Below, piece after piece: positions 1 through 13,025 of a stretch of DNA of 64,000 nucleotides. The notes below the pieces were generated by a model. That model worked only from the letters and a program-made list of their open reading frames with translations. It ran no database searches and had not been told where the DNA came from. A program made the position numbers and the translations under genes. The DNA is from Desmodus rotundus. Its lineage: Eukaryota > Chordata > Mammalia > Chiroptera > Phyllostomidae. The stretch lies in contig NC_071387.1 in assembly GCF_022682495.2 (NCBI RefSeq), forward strand, positions 149,776,347 through 149,840,346, written 5' to 3'. Position 1 is the first letter of the stretch, and each line of letters begins with the position of its first letter.

Positions 1-510
1 TACATCTGAAGGGACCCAAAACACTAATTTGAAAGGACATAAGCACCCCTATGTTCATTGCACTGTTATTTACAATTGTCAAGGTATGGCAGCAGCCCAT
101 GTCTATCAGTAGGTGAGTGGATAAAACAACTATGGGACATTTACACAACGGAATACTACATGGCCATAAAAAAGAAGAAAATTTTACCCTTTGTGACAGC
201 ATGGATGGGCCTGGAGAACATTATGCTAAGTGAAATAAGCCACTCAGAGAAAAACAAATACCAAATGATTTCACTCACATGTAAAATCTAATGAACAAAC
301 TGAAGTAATAAGCAAAATAGAGACAGACTCATAGAGAATAGGATGACAGCTAAGGGGGTGGGGGCGAGGGATGGAAGGATTGAGCAAAAAGGACTCATGG
401 ACATGGACAATAGCATGGTGATTCCGGGGGGTGGGGGGGGCATAGGTGGTACTAGGGAGTTAAATGGTAATAGAAAAAATACAATAACAAATTTGTTTAA
501 AAAATATTAT
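1..510 (+). mobile_element. L1 LINE, 3' end (5'-truncated)
   Basis: The stretch 58-291 translates to the last part of L1 ORF2 (YTTEYYMAIKKKK, then WMGLENIMLSEISHSEKNKY), which in Laurasiatherian L1s lies just before the ORF2 stop. After it comes a G-rich 3' UTR (350-450) and an A-rich end near 480-510. The 5' part lies outside the window or was lost. No reverse transcriptase motif is present, so this copy is dead. Confidence 0.85.
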
Positions 511-1039
511 GCATATAAATAAGTTAACACAGTTCATCTTACCTTCCTCATCCATTTTATAGAAGTGAAAATGTGTTTTGAAAATTGGTGTTACTGAGGT
601 TCTCCAGTTGTTTAAAAAACAACAGATGAAACAGTCACTTCTAATCCAAGCAATGTTATAGTTACCCCTAACTTGTCTATTTTAATGTCTGCATATTTAT
701 GTAACAAACTATAAATTAAATATTACCAATTTGGTCATTTTTTTCATTATTTATATAGTCAATTAAAAGTATAAAATTATATTATCTCTTGTTTCCCTAA
801 TATATAACCAAAGACAAAATACTGAGAAAAATAAAATATTAAGAAATATTAAATTAATAAAATCAAAGATCGAGAAAAATAAAAATAAAAGCAAAGGAGC
901 AAGAATTTGTGTTCTTCCTAAATCAGCTCCTACCACTGTATCACCAGTGATGTTCCATCTGTCTGCACCTGAGAAACAAAGGCCTAGGTCAGTTATGTGA
1001 TAGAGAAAAATGAGAAAAAAACAGCAAATAGTGCCTTGC
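511..1039. other. Unassigned AT-rich DNA
   Basis: This is AT-rich sequence with A-rich runs around 830-890. The open frame on the minus strand at 763-1041 has no recognisable domain. I see no gene or named repeat here. Confidence 0.6.
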
Positions 1040-1545
1040 AAGTCTTGCTAACCTCCTTGGGGACTTCACTGTGGCAGCTTAAGGCCATACGGGCACATTC
1101 TCTCTCCTTGGAGCTGGGTTTTGCCTTTTCTTTCCTCTTCCTCCTCCTTTAGGAGATACAAGCATGCATCTCCTAAACTCTAAGGATCCCCATGATATTC
1201 GCAACCAGGGGAGCAATGGGCAGCTATAGTTCTTTCTGGGCTAACCCCCTGAACCTGTCTTCAAGGCCCCTTTTCTCTGACTTTGCAGTGAGCTGATTAC
1301 AGCCCTGCCTTGGCTTACCTCTTTCCCATAACTTGTCTAGAGAGCCAAAGCAGCCCCACCTAGTCTCTCTCCTGGTGCTCCTTCTATCCTAGACCCTTCC
1401 TTGTTTCACTGTCCCTAGCTTTAGTAAATGTACTCTCAAAATCATCTGTACTTGTATTGTGATATCTTCCCTGCATGGAGTCCAGAACCCACACACTACC
1501 AGCTGGCCTTAGGCAGACTGGCTCTGGCGTCATAGTACCACCCCC
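1040..1545 (+). mobile_element. Possible endogenous retroviral LTR (weak)
   Basis: The segment is pyrimidine-rich. Its last 130 bases (about 1420-1530) read like an R-U5 region: TTTAGTAAATGTACTC, then a run ending TTCCCTGCATGGAGTC and CAGAACCCACAC. Neither a 5' TG/3' CA pair nor a target duplication is clear, and I could not match the PBS-like TGGCGTCATAG near 1525 to a tRNA. A degraded solo LTR is the best guess, but unique DNA is possible. Confidence 0.3.
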
Positions 1546-3359
1546 CCAAAAAGGAGATGATCATCTGATGCCCTATGTCGCAAGTCCATTTCAGAAGGTG
1601 GCAGCAGATCCAGAAAGGAAGCAGTGAAGGGGACAAAGGACAAAGGCAGGCCTTGATTGCACAGAAACTGGAAACTCATCAGGATTTGGCCACACCAGGA
1701 AGGAAAATTTTGTACTGACTCCAGAGGAAGAAGTGTAATCTTGATATATAAATTGTGTACTTTCCTAACAATATTGCATCAGGGACTAAAAGTAATCTGG
1801 AAAATTTTGGCCCAAATGAAGATTTCTAAGAGATTCTATCAGGGCCTGAAAAAATAATGGCTTGATCACTTTATAAATGTATGTTTGCTGTTGTGAATAT
1901 TTTCAAAGGTACCAATGCCTTCTTATCTGATGGCAAGAAGAGAAAACAACTCCAATAGGGTGTAAAAAGAAAAAGAAAAGCAGAGCACTCAGTCGTAACT
2001 TCATACATAGACATACATTAGCATATAAAACAATTAAATAAACGGATCATTTTATTTGGCACCCTGGTTCCAGATGCAGTTTGGACTTTTCCAGTACTCT
2101 GGAGGATAAGACAGCTGAATCTCCCGGCAAGGTCAAAGAGGTCTGTTTGCTCACTAGGTTAATCCAAGTGGGGTTTACCTTTTCCTGCATCCACTATTTG
2201 CGTGAAGAAATTACACTTTCAAGATTTTCCTCAACTACAGTAATTAAATATTTCCATTCAGGTGGTAACCTATTTTACCTGAAATTGTAAATATGTTTTT
2301 TTCTAAAATATTCTTTACCTTATTTAAACTATTTTTTCTAAACATATTCTTTGAGTCTCTCTTTTTCTGGTTTTTCAAATTTTCCCTTTTCTCATTATAA
2401 CTTTTTTTTTGGTGCCCTCTTCTAAGCAGTTAAAGGCAGAGGGGTGGGGGGTGTTGCAAATAAGCTGAGAAAGTGCATGACTTTCCAACCACAGCATTTT
2501 ACAGACAGGACAAGTTAAAAGAAAATAAGGGATTTAGAGTTGTGAAGGGCCAGCTCGTATTTTCAATGTTAAACTTTTGATATTACCTCCCAAGGAGGCT
2601 CTACATAGCTCCATAGATACGCAACAATATTTATGGAAGGCGAGTCACAACTTTAAACTGTGAGACTGCACCTCTTCTAGTCTACTATGAACAATACTCA
2701 TTCATACACACACACATGTAACACATATAATTTCTCACAAATAAAATCAAGCTGCACTGGAATTTTTTTCAAAAGGGCTAATTTGTTAAATGTAAGCGCA
2801 TAAGACTATTATTTTGTGTAATCCTGTTTAGACACTTCATTCTTAACTCTACCTAAAGCCTCAAGAAAAACAGCGGGAAGCCTTTCCAACCCTTTGAGAC
2901 AAGCTGCTCACAGACTGTAACAAAGGTGTTATAATTCTGAACATGGCTGATGACACAGAATTCTGTATCTCACCTTTCATTCTCTAGCAGTTCTATACTA
3001 CTTACAGGTCTCTAAACTTATTCCTTCTGTCTCAGATATCCTTGTCTACCTTACATCTCCCTCAGGAGTTAGTTAGTTCAACTCCACCTTCTCTGCACCT
3101 TCTTTGACTACTCCCTGCATTCATTCACCTGCAATGAGCTGGATCAAAGTGTGAAAGACGAGTAGTATCCAAGAAAGGAAAGGAGGAGGAGGAGAAGGCA
3201 TTCAAGATAAAAACTATAATGAAGCAAGGGTGGGAAGCAATAGTGCTGATTGAGAGGTAAATATGCCATTCAAGAGCATCTAGATTTTTTTTTCTTGAAA
3301 GCAATGAGGATACTTTTAAGCAAAAGAATGCAATGATTAAATGCATCTTTTAGGAAGTA
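1546..3359. other. Unassigned DNA, no gene seen
   Basis: Only small items stand out: a short CA repeat near 2705-2715 and a GGA-rich run near 3177-3200. Open frames at 1657-1857 and 2081-2290 are short and without domains. I recognise no interspersed repeat. Confidence 0.55.
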
Positions 3360-3690
3360 TAGAGATCAGATTGGCATGAACAAGACTGGGGCAGTCAGGA
3401 GACATTTGCAAAGGAGATGACATGTCCTCTTACTACGGAAATGCAGAACATGGAAGAGCATTTGAGAGAGATGAATGAGTTAGAATTGAAAGGATTTGGT
3501 GATAGGTTGGCTGTGGTGCACAAGGGACAGAAAGGAGTCGAGAGGAAACCCCAGGTTTCTCTGCCTTCTTAGTGGGGTGGATAGTGGAAGGAACTTTCAT
3601 TGAGATCAGGAATTCAGGAGAAGGAGCAAGAGGTGAATGGCTGTGTTTTGAATCTGTTGAGCAGGAAAGGCCTGTGAAATAGCCATGTTG
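3360..3690 (+). repeat. Ancient mammalian interspersed repeat, unnamed
   Basis: The text (GATTTGGTGATAGGTTGGC, GAGTCGAGAGGAAACCCCAGG, CATTGAGATCAGGAATTCAGG) follows a common old non-coding mammalian repeat that is also seen at 21430-21745, 35490-36490 and 50060-50440. I recognise the pattern but not the family name with certainty; an old LINE such as L2 is possible. Confidence 0.45.
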
Positions 3691-6600
3691 AAACTAAGTG
3701 TTCATTCCCCTGTGTGTCAGTTACCTTGTTGTATTACCTCATGTGACCAAGCTGGGGATGTCTATCTTCCACCTCTGACTTCCCCCACCAGGAAGGCCTA
3801 TCCAAACTAAAACCCTCCCTTCAGGGTACCCTCAGCTAGCCCATGCTCACCCTAACAAAAAAGGTTCCCCATTTTTCCTCTCTCATTAAAGCAGTAGTAA
3901 CTCAGAGGAAATATCCTGCAAGGGCTGAATTCTATCAATCCTTCCAGAGAAAGCAAAAACATGGACTAGAGAAAGAAAGGCTATTTTCCCTCCATTTTAA
4001 TAACTCCCATTTTCAAAGGGACCATTGTTTCAGAAGAACTGAGTACTTTCTAAGGTAAACAAATAGAATGAATAACAATCTTGTTTAAGAATCCAACTTA
4101 TTAACAGAAAACATATGTAGACTTAAGAATCAAAAATAAATGTGCCTTTAAATATGACCTGGAAGGCTTCCTACCTGCCAAGAATAAAGTTCAAGACCTC
4201 AGAAGGCCTGTGTTTTCCCAGAAACAGTATATTATATTGCTAATGATGGGAAAAAACATTAAACCATACAGGATTCCCCCCCTATAATTTTGGTACTATT
4301 AAGGTGAGTTTTGTAATGGTCTGAAATAAGAGAAGTAATAGCAAGACTCAGCTTGAGTTATGGATATTGGGTCTGTGATTTCATCCTTTGGAAGAATGTT
4401 TCTAGTTCCTGCTTTTCTTTCCAGGCATGTATATTTGAGACAAATGCTTCTCATATTTGAATTATATTTTAGTAATCTTGGGTTGTGTTAGTTACAAAAA
4501 TATAAGTTCACTTTTAGAGCACTTCCCATCATATACACTTTAGTTCAGTTGAGCTTTTCTAATGAAGAAAGTATTCTTTCAATATTTTTCATTATTCCAA
4601 ATTAGAGGAGGATTTCTGAAAGTTGTTATGAATCAACATGGCAAAGGACCATAATAAGTGGCAGACCCGGAGGCGGGTAAGCCTGCCAAAGAGAAATTGA
4701 TGTTGCCCTCCACGTTCATTGACTTGTCTGGTTTTCATATGACAAATAAACAGATGGGTTAGTTTTTCGTTTTTCTAGGGGACTGTACATGATTAGGGTC
4801 AGAAACTCCACACAAAAAAAAAAAACCTTCCTCAATTTTATAAGAGTGAACTGACAATATGCCACGGTGATTTATTTCAAAAGCGCTGGCTATTTTCAAA
4901 CAACTGCTGAGAGACTTTGCTTTTCCATGAACTTGGGAGGCTGGTTCTAGGATGTGCACAAATTCAGCTTGCCATATGAGCAAAAGTGAGATCATAGGGG
5001 TTGATGCTGGCAGAGTCCTTGAGAGTGTGGTAATTCATGCTGTCAGTTACTATCAGTAGCAATTTGCTTCTGGATTGGTTCCTGTGAGCGCTCATGTGAG
5101 CGCTCTGCACAAAGGACCAGAGTGCAATATTGTCTTGGGTTTCAGGGACTTAGTGCAGTTTCAACATATAATCAAAAGTGCCACGCAGTTTGCCACCTTG
5201 TATTTTGTTTTAAAGAGACAGAGGCTTAAAACTGCATTCCTTTCTTTTCTCCAAAAGTAGGAAGTTGATGGCGGTTTGGAACTATCTTTAATCTGTTGGC
5301 ACTGCAGCGGAATCTAACCTGTTGGTAAAATGTAGTTCTTGTCTTTAACTATATAAATGTAATTCCACTGTTTGCACAATATTAATAATAAACTTGCTTA
5401 ACCACAAAACTTCTTAGATCCAACTCATATATGTGACCAACTCTTAATTACTAAAGAGAAAATACATTGGGAAGTGAAAATTTCCTTTAATGGGTAAATA
5501 TTTTAATAGCACATTCTTCCAAATTGAGTATAATTTCCAAAAAGTTCTATAGCAGAGAAGCTTGGATGCTGTAGTCCTAAGCTCAAAGTCACATTATTAA
5601 AGAATCTCTGCCAAACAATATAATTTCACTGAATTCCAAGTAACTTTAAAATATCACTAGCACTCTTGCTGCCAGTCTATCTACCAGTCCTTTTCTAATG
5701 ATGGCCCTTTTCTATTTAATTAATACTTATTATTGAGAGTCTGTGGGATTCAGGGTTATGCTTAATCCTGATGAGAAGGGGTTCAGGACCAAGGCAAAGA
5801 CAGTCCTTATGGCTGAGAAATGGTAGTTTAGTTTCACAAAAACTGAGGCATAAAATAAAAACAACTGGCACTTATTGTACATTCCTCTTACTAACAACAG
5901 CACTATCTACTTACAGTGGTACAGACGATCATTTTCACAAAATGCACATTTATCCATTTGTCATAGGAAATCTCCCCTAGTAGTTAACCTCAGCGTCTAC
6001 ATCTGCTTACATATTAGATGCCAATGCTTACCTGACATTCACATTTTGTATGTGACAAATATAAAGCACTGTTTACACAAAATGTCAAATATGTTGTCAC
6101 CAGTGATATAACAATAACCCCATGGGAAAGAGGCCACTGTGGCTGAACTATAATTTATGTTCCTTGCTTAGGACAGAAATAATAAGATTTTTGATTTGTT
6201 ATTTCCTGTAAAATTATTGCCCATCCCCCTCAGCCCCTTAACATTATAATACATCTGTAAATATAATGTGAATAAAGATCTCTGGTCCTGAAAGCAAATA
6301 AAATGATGGTGAGGGTGGCATAGAGATATACTTATTGAAAACGGGTTAAACAAGGATATTCCTAGCATTTCAGAATAGCTCAAGAAGCAGTCAAACACTG
6401 TTGCTGACAGCTTATATGATTAAAACAAACAAACAATAAAAGGCACTGGAATAAAATTTGCTGTAAGTCTTCCCTGGATCAATGTGCTTACAAATTAAAA
6501 ATCCATGACTAACTCTTTTCACGGTCTCTCTTCTCTTCAAGTCCTTCCAGGATGCAGACTGGATATGGGTGGCTGCCTAGGTGTGGTGGGATCTTATTCA

Positions 6601-7299
6601 AATTCTAGTTCGCATTGTTAGGCCAGTTTTTGTCTTTAGGTTTTCAGAGGTTTCGCTCTCTCTCTCTTTTTTTAACTGGTATGTATTATATTTCAAGAGC
6701 TTTGTTTTCTTTGTACAATTTTTGCCCTGGGAAAGCTAACAGAGTAAAGATTATATGTGGAACTAATGGGAGATTTCCTCAATCAAATCTGTTCTGTAGA
6801 TTAGCATTTATTAGTCATGTCCTAAATCTACCTGCCTGAGTAAAGGAAACACTGAAAATAATCAGCTCATCTCATACACAAAGGCTTAGAAAAGGAAATT
6901 AAAATTTTTTAACATAATATAACCAAGGAAGTGAGGGGGCCATTGTTGGCATATTGGGATGAAATTTATTGAACTCAGTTCTCAACTTACGTTCTCTTTA
7001 TGAATAACGCCACTGCAGACAGTTTCACAACCTCGCATGTAGTCATCCCCCTGCAGCCATGGGGCTGCGGGTGCGGCAGTCCACAGTGGTGTCACCCCGA
7101 CTCACACCTCACATGTGAGCCGTGCAGCAGAAGACGGTTCAGGGAAGCAGGCCTCTAGAGCCAGAGTACGCTTTTGTCTTTGGGGAGTTTTCTGAAAGAG
7201 TTTTTTTCCAACTTCATAACATCCATGGTCAGATTAGGACAGCCTTCTCAAACTCAGAGAACATCTTCTGGGAGATTTGCCAAATCGAATCCTATTATC
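3691..7299. other. Unassigned DNA, no gene seen
   Basis: No recognisable gene or clear repeat. A 12-base unit GTGAGCGCTCAT is nearly duplicated in tandem near 5086-5106. The short GC-richer patch at about 7045-7140 contains a small CCTGCAGCC/GGGCTGCGG hairpin. Open frames here are under 100 codons and lack domains. Confidence 0.55.
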
Positions 7300-7455
7300 C
7301 AAATTATAAAGCTGGAGCGATCTTAGGAATCATCAGGTCCAAGCCCTTCCTTTGCAGAGAAGAGATGGGCAGGGCCTGTGGAAGTTAAGTGGCTTGCCGC
7401 TGATCACACAAATTAGGCAAAACCGGACAAGACTCCAGGTCTTTCTGGTCCAAAA
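7300..7455 (-). repeat. Ancient SINE/LINE tail (MIR3- or L3-like)
   Basis: The run ATCTTAGGAATCATCAGGTCCAA, a GAGAAGAG..GGGCAG stretch, then GTTAAGTGGCTTGCCG..GATCACACA matches the reverse complement of old MIR/L3-type repeats. It is strongly diverged, so family and limits are approximate. Confidence 0.5.
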
Positions 7456-7772
7456 AACAAACAAACAAATAAACAAAAACAGTTAAGCAAAAGGTTCTGT
7501 TGTAAATAGAGAACATTTTTTTTCAATTGCTGACCCTAACAGTTTTGCGAAATCTACCCAGAATGGGGGCAAAGCATACACTAATGAAACTGTAAATAAC
7601 AATTAATTATTTAAAAACAATTCAAGCTACAATAGAAGATTCCTCACAAGGCAGTATGTAAGAAATTTCCAAAACAACTATATGAACAATTTTATCACAT
7701 ACGTAATATATTATTCTAGTTGTAAATGTATTTAAGACTTAAGTAGTCAAATTATTTTCATGGATAGTTGAG

Positions 7773-7906
7773 TTTGACAAAAAAGTTTAGAGGCCTTTGC
7801 TATAGGCAATTGAACCCAACAATCCGCAGTTTAGAGACGCCATAGAAGTTAGGTTAGAGGGGACTATGGGCACCCCACCTCCAGGGGGGCTTTTGACAAA
7901 AAAGTT
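7773..7906. other. 104-bp segment between 15-bp direct repeats
   Basis: TTTGACAAAAAAGTT occurs at 7773-7787 and again, identical, at 7892-7906. The 104 bases between are richer in GC than the neighbours and match no repeat I know. The arrangement looks like an insertion with a target duplication, but the segment has no A tail and no terminal inverted repeats, so its origin is unknown. Confidence 0.55.
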
Positions 7907-9604
7907 CTCTGAGAGACTCCAATCAATTCATCAAGTAGATAACCAGACAGTGGATAATAAACTTATTTATCTAGACTATCATTATGTTTAATTTTTAGAA
8001 TTTAAAAAAGACACAACTAAGATCAGAAAGTGGTTTGAAATATTTTATTTCTTCAATCCCAACATGCTTATTTCTCCCAAACTGGAGCTGAAATTCAGGG
8101 GCTTATTTGAAGATAGTCCATTTTCTAAATTACATATAACTTTGTGTTTCCTCAGAAATTTGCACATGTTGAAGGCATCCATATCACTTCTCTAAATCAG
8201 GGAGAAGAGAGAGGGTCATTCATAGCTACACTAGAGAGGCACACACGATTGCAGGCAGTGGAGTCACGGCAAGAGAGGGATCAAGTGCAATCGACAGAAG
8301 AGGAACTTCCTGACCCATGTTCCTTCGAAGACTCAAGTAGGAAAATCTCCACACATTCCCGCCAGTTCATTTCTGAACAATCCCCGTGCTGCCCAGGGCT
8401 CATACTGCCCTGTGAGACTAGCCCTAAACCCACGATAACATAGGCCATTAGGTTCCAGGGGTAAGTTTAAACAGCAACATATCAATATTAGGTCACCATC
8501 TCAATTAGGCCCTAATTAAATGGATGCCTCCTTGGGGTTTCGGTAACCACTCCACCAGCTGGAAAGTCAACCTAGGGAATGTGTCAGCAATGTGTCAGTA
8601 ATACAGAAGTGGAGACAAGGACTTAATTCTAGAAGGCTCCAATGACCAATATGATACAAAATACATTTAATAACATTTACTTTTCTCGTGTTAAAATACC
8701 AGAAGACTCCTCTTCAGGTTAGTAAACAGCTGCTGCTCTCAGCCATTCCATGTCTCCTCCCACATCCTTCAGTGACGCCGCTCCCATTGGGCCCTCTTCT
8801 CTGTACCTAAACGGGTAATGCCTGGCACAACAAGGACCACTGCCCCTCTGGGGCATGAGCTGTCAGATACTTTGAATATTACCACTGAGTAGAAGCAAAT
8901 TTCAGAAGCTATGTGGAAAGCACAGGGGAACTAGGACTGAACTAAAAATCCCATGAGGGTCTCAGCCAGCTGGAAGGGTGGGAGAAAGAATTGAGGAGAA
9001 AGGGGACTTGGCCTAAGACTGGGGGCAGGTATGAGACATTTCAGGGGGAGGCAGGAATGTAGGATAGAGGAGCGTGTCCCTCAGTGACGATGGGAAGTGA
9101 CTCTGCTTGCCCAGGGCAAGAACCACCTAGATTTCTCTGTGTGCACACCTCTCCAAGTTCTGAGTAATGCCAAGTCAAGAATTTCTATGAAAATGCATGT
9201 TTAAAAAGGTCTGACAAAAGCACGAAATGGAAAATAATTTGTCTTATTTTTTTAAATGTACACTCTTAACTTAGCCATCACCAAATTTTCCAGTATTTCC
9301 CACAGTCTGAGTTTGTTATGAAGGCGTGGAAACAACCACACCTACTTCATGTTTAGAAATGTACAGCCAAGCCGTGTGTGATGGGCAGGGAGCACGCACA
9401 GCTCTGGGAGGCACGCCACCATTATCCCTTCCCACTAGGCCCTGTCATTCTCTCTTCTCATAAAGAACTCCCACTCAGTCTTTTCCATCACCAGAGGGGC
9501 ACGGTGGGTGCAAACACTATGTAAGACTTTCAACTTAGATATAATGCTGGTTCTCGTCCGTAACCCTCATCCACAGCACCAAAAATGTAAAAGGAAAAAA
9601 AAAG
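7907..9604. other. Unassigned DNA, no gene seen
   Basis: I see no gene and no named repeat. The frame at 8144-8443 is 99 codons and shows no known domain. Base composition is ordinary for intergenic mammalian DNA. Confidence 0.55.
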
Positions 9605-10395
9605 ATTTCTTAACCCATTTGTCATCAAAACCTGATCTATGGCGAAGAAGAGATTATCCTCCCATGTAGAAGACTTCCAAATAATTTACAGATACTCTGC
9701 TCTCTAGGAGGGGATCATAATTTTCCACTCCTTAAGTATAGGTCAGGCACAGCAACTTTCTTCAAAAAAAGGACAGAATGAAAAGGGGAGAAAAAAAAGA
9801 GTAAGTTTATAGTGAGGGAACCTGACAAACCCTATCACAGCCAGATGATCAAGGTCAACATCAACAGTAATAAGTCATGTTGATAGTATGCACCTCAAGA
9901 TAGTAATATGATGAGAGTGGCACTTTACCGCTGTGGTCTTCTCCCCAAAAACCCATAACCCCAGTCCAATCAAGAGAAAGCCATCAAAAAAAAAAATCCC
10001 AATTGAAGTGTATTCTGTAAAAGACCTGATCAGCATGCCTCGCATTGTCAAGGTCATCAAAATCAAGAAAAGTTTCAGAAACTGTCAGACCCAGCAAGAG
10101 TTTATGGAGACATAATGACTGAAATGTAAAGAAGTGTCCTGGATGGAATCTGGGAACAGAAAAAGAATAATAGGTAAAAGTAAAGGAAATCTGAGTCAAA
10201 TATGGACTTTACTTCATAATAATGCATCAATACTGGTTCTTTAGTTGTGACAAACATACCATACTAAGGTCAGATGCTAACAGTATGGAAAACTGGGTAC
10301 AGAGCATAACGGGAATTCTCCCTAGAATCTTTGCCATCTTTTTGTAAGTCTAAAACTACTCCAAAATTTAAAAAGTTATTTTAAAAAAAACTGAC
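9605..10395 (+). mobile_element. Old L1M-type LINE, 3' UTR and tail
   Basis: The segment carries the block GTCATGTTGATAGTATG (9875), GTGGTCTTCTCCCCAAAAACC (9932), ATTGTCAAGGTCATCAAAA (10044), GGTTCTTTAGTTGTGACAAAC (10234) and an A-rich end near 10380. The same order recurs at 29490-30065. This is the non-coding 3' end of an old mammalian-wide L1 subfamily. It contains no coding sequence. Confidence 0.7.
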
Positions 10396-11589
10396 CTGAA
10401 CTGACATGAGACTACATATGGTCTTTATTTATCATACATATTCATTCAATAGGCTTTGCTATGAAAATATTAATGTGTTTGATACCCTTGTCCTACCTCA
10501 AATATTCCAGGTTTAATGCAATACAAGGTTATACACTGAAAGTGATTTATCTTCTCCCACTTCTGCCCTTTCGAACCGGCTCTTCCCTGTCCCTAGATAA
10601 AAATCTCCCACGGGTCCCATGGCTATCCTAGCCACTTCCCAGTCATAAACAAATATTTGCATGTCTCAGGTGATTTTGTTATCAAAACTCCAAACCTAAG
10701 TTACCCTGCAATTTCTTCCTCTGCCAGTTCATTTTTGCTTCAGGCTTGGAAGCTCTTCTGGGAAGGCAGCCTTATCAGCTTTCTGCTCACTTCCTCCTCC
10801 CCTCTTGCCAGCACTGAGTTTGGGCCCTTCCAGGTTGGGTCAGGAGACAGATGAGAATGGGGGAAAAAAGATCTCACTTGTCAGATGCGGCTGTAATCTA
10901 GGGCTGGTGCCTCTGTACTAGCCAGACCCCAAAGCTTCCCAAATCTGCTCTTGATGTTTTTCAGGGACTCCCATCATGGCAGATGTCTTACCCACAGCTG
11001 TCTTGCTGGGCAAGGTTCTTTCTGGTTGGTCCCTTAAGAATTTCCCCTCATCCCCACTCGGCTGCCCCATTCCAGAGGCCCACTTTTCTTTCAGCCACCG
11101 CACCCCTCCACATAGTCCTCCTTGTCAAGCTGTTTTCAAGATTACCCAGGCTGCTCTTTCCTCAGAGTCAATTCTTGCCCAGTCAACTTTGAAAGTACTG
11201 GCCATTGCCTATGCAGCCACCTCTTCTCTCTGCTGCCTTCCTCATGCCCCTACCCTCACCCTGGTCTCTGTCTTGAGATGCCTCAGAAGTCAGTCCCCAA
11301 GTCCCCAAACTCCAGAAGACACAGGGCAGTGTTCTCTGAGTGGTTTCCCAGGACCCTCCCAACTAGATTTGAGTAAGGGGACACATAGCTCTTCCTTGAG
11401 GCGAGGAGAACCACCCAGCATAGTGACAACTCTCCTCAAATAAGCCTTCTCTACCATACTCTTGAACCTCCCAGAACACTAAGCCTTCTCTTCAATGCCC
11501 TGGAGGTAAGTAATGAGTTCAGGCCAGCAGAACCAGTTCTGAGGTACCCTTTCTGCAAATCCTGTAGTTTGTCTAGCACCTCAAGTTAG
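10396..11589. other. Unassigned DNA, C-rich in the middle
   Basis: The interval 10950-11350 is rich in C and T. It opens a 155-codon frame at 10976-11443 and overlapping frames in other phases. The product is low in recognisable structure (rich in S, P and L), and several frames being open at once points to composition rather than coding. No domain or splice structure is evident. Confidence 0.5.
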
Positions 11590-11815
11590 AAAGCCAAGGA
11601 ACTTGACACCTACTGCTTTGTTCTTTGGTGGCTCATTCGAAACCGAGACAGAAATATCCTGTTACTCTTGTTTGTGGTCAGTCTCCCGATTAAGCTATAA
11701 ATTCCAGGGGGCAGGGACCTTAGCTCTTTTATTCACCAATGTATCAGCAGAACCTAGCAGAATGCCCTGTATAGGTTCCCAATGGATGCTTAATAAATAC
11801 TTTTTAAAATAATGA
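11590..11815 (+). mobile_element. L2 LINE, 3' end
   Basis: The L2 tail pattern is present: AAATTCCAGGGGGCAGGGAC, TTTATTCACCAATGTATCAG, CAGAACCTAGCAGAATGCC, and TGGATGCTTAATAAATA with the short terminal repeat. It is old and non-coding. Confidence 0.7.
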
Positions 11816-12864
11816 ATATATAATGAAATGAAGATAGTGATGCAGCTGCCATTTTACTAAAAAAGGGGGAAAACAAGATGAGGCGACTGTCATATTAATC
11901 AATAAAATATCTGACCTTCAAATAAGGTACCTCATGGTTCTTTCCCTTGAAAGAACCTGCTGAAAGACTTAAGTCTAAATCTTAGAGCTACAGTTTTCAT
12001 TTTAAGCCAAAAAAAAAAAGGCCTGAGACACAGACAGCAAATGCTTACACAAGAGTTAACAGATTGGATGCTGGCTGATGATGCTAATATCAATTCTTTG
12101 TCTAGACATGCAATGCCGGTTCTGCTGACACATTCTCTCAGAGCTTTTTTTTGCAGGATGTGAAACTGGCCTTTGGGTCAGTGATATTCAGAAATAATCA
12201 GGACCGCTGAGGAGAAAACCCTTTAAAGGGACTCCAACCCCCTACGCTCTGCCCTTGATGATCCTCACCAAGGGCCCTTTCACAGGAGCAGGTGAGAGAA
12301 TGGGGAGGGGCCATTGTATTTTAATGAGGTCGATGTTGCGTTCTTCTCACTTGATGAAAGGATGGAAGGAGAGAAAGAAGCTGAAAAAGCAAATTTCCCC
12401 AGACTCATTACATGGCAAAACAACTAAGTACATGGGGTGAAGGTGGGTATAAGAGCTACTACCAAAATAGCCTAACAAACATCCTCAAAAGATTTCTTTT
12501 GTCCATCGGTAAGGTGTTCCGAATAGGATGAGGTGGTTTAGAAGTCAGCCTCTAACTCTGGGGAAAATGGGAAGCAGGGTTATAAAGAGAGCCTGGCCTT
12601 ACAAGTTTGTGCCTGTTCCGCACACTCAGACTCCTCACAGCCAAGCCTCATTCCCCAATTCCCTCTGTACTCTTCAGCAGAACTGATGACAGAGAGAAAA
12701 CTGCAGATGCCCAGTCAGAGCCAAGGAAACTGTCTCTCCTAGCAAGTGTGCTTAAAAATAAATCTTTAAAAGAATGGGAATTTGGGTTGGATTAAGATTC
12801 ACCTAAGGATGATCCTTCTTCCTAAAACAAATATTAACAGTTTCAAAATTCTACAATAAAAATT
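11816..12864. other. Unassigned DNA, no gene seen
   Basis: No recognisable gene or named repeat. Short frames at 12255-12440 and 12607-12795 lack domains. Confidence 0.55.
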
Positions 12865-13025
12865 TAGATCTCAGAGAACATCTACTCCAATGCCTCACAT
12901 TCTGCAAGTAAGACATTGAGGTTCTGGAGAGGTTCAGTGACATGACCAAGGTTTCACAGCGCTCATGAGAACCTGCTTCTTCCAAATGTAGCATTTTACT
13001 CTTTCCACAACATTATGCAGCGCCT
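12865..13025 (-). repeat. Ancient MIR3/L3-like fragment
   Basis: AGAACATCTACTCCAATGCC, then GAGGTTCTGGAGAGGTTCAGTG and ACCAAGGTTTCACAGC follow the reverse complement of an old SINE/LINE 3' end with the usual 'gaggctcagagaggttaagtgact' box. It is highly diverged. Confidence 0.5.

Noticed and set aside
1520..1545. Primer-binding site of an endogenous retrovirus after the possible LTR
   Set aside because: TGGCGTCATAGTACC does not match a tRNA 3' end that I can name, and no gag-like sequence follows.
5086..5106. Tandem GTGAGCGCTCAT units as a binding-site array
   Set aside because: There are only two partial units and no further copies nearby.
10976..11443. 155-codon frame as a candidate host exon
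   Set aside because: Two other phases are also open in the same C-rich stretch, no domain or splice structure is visible, and the product is of low complexity.
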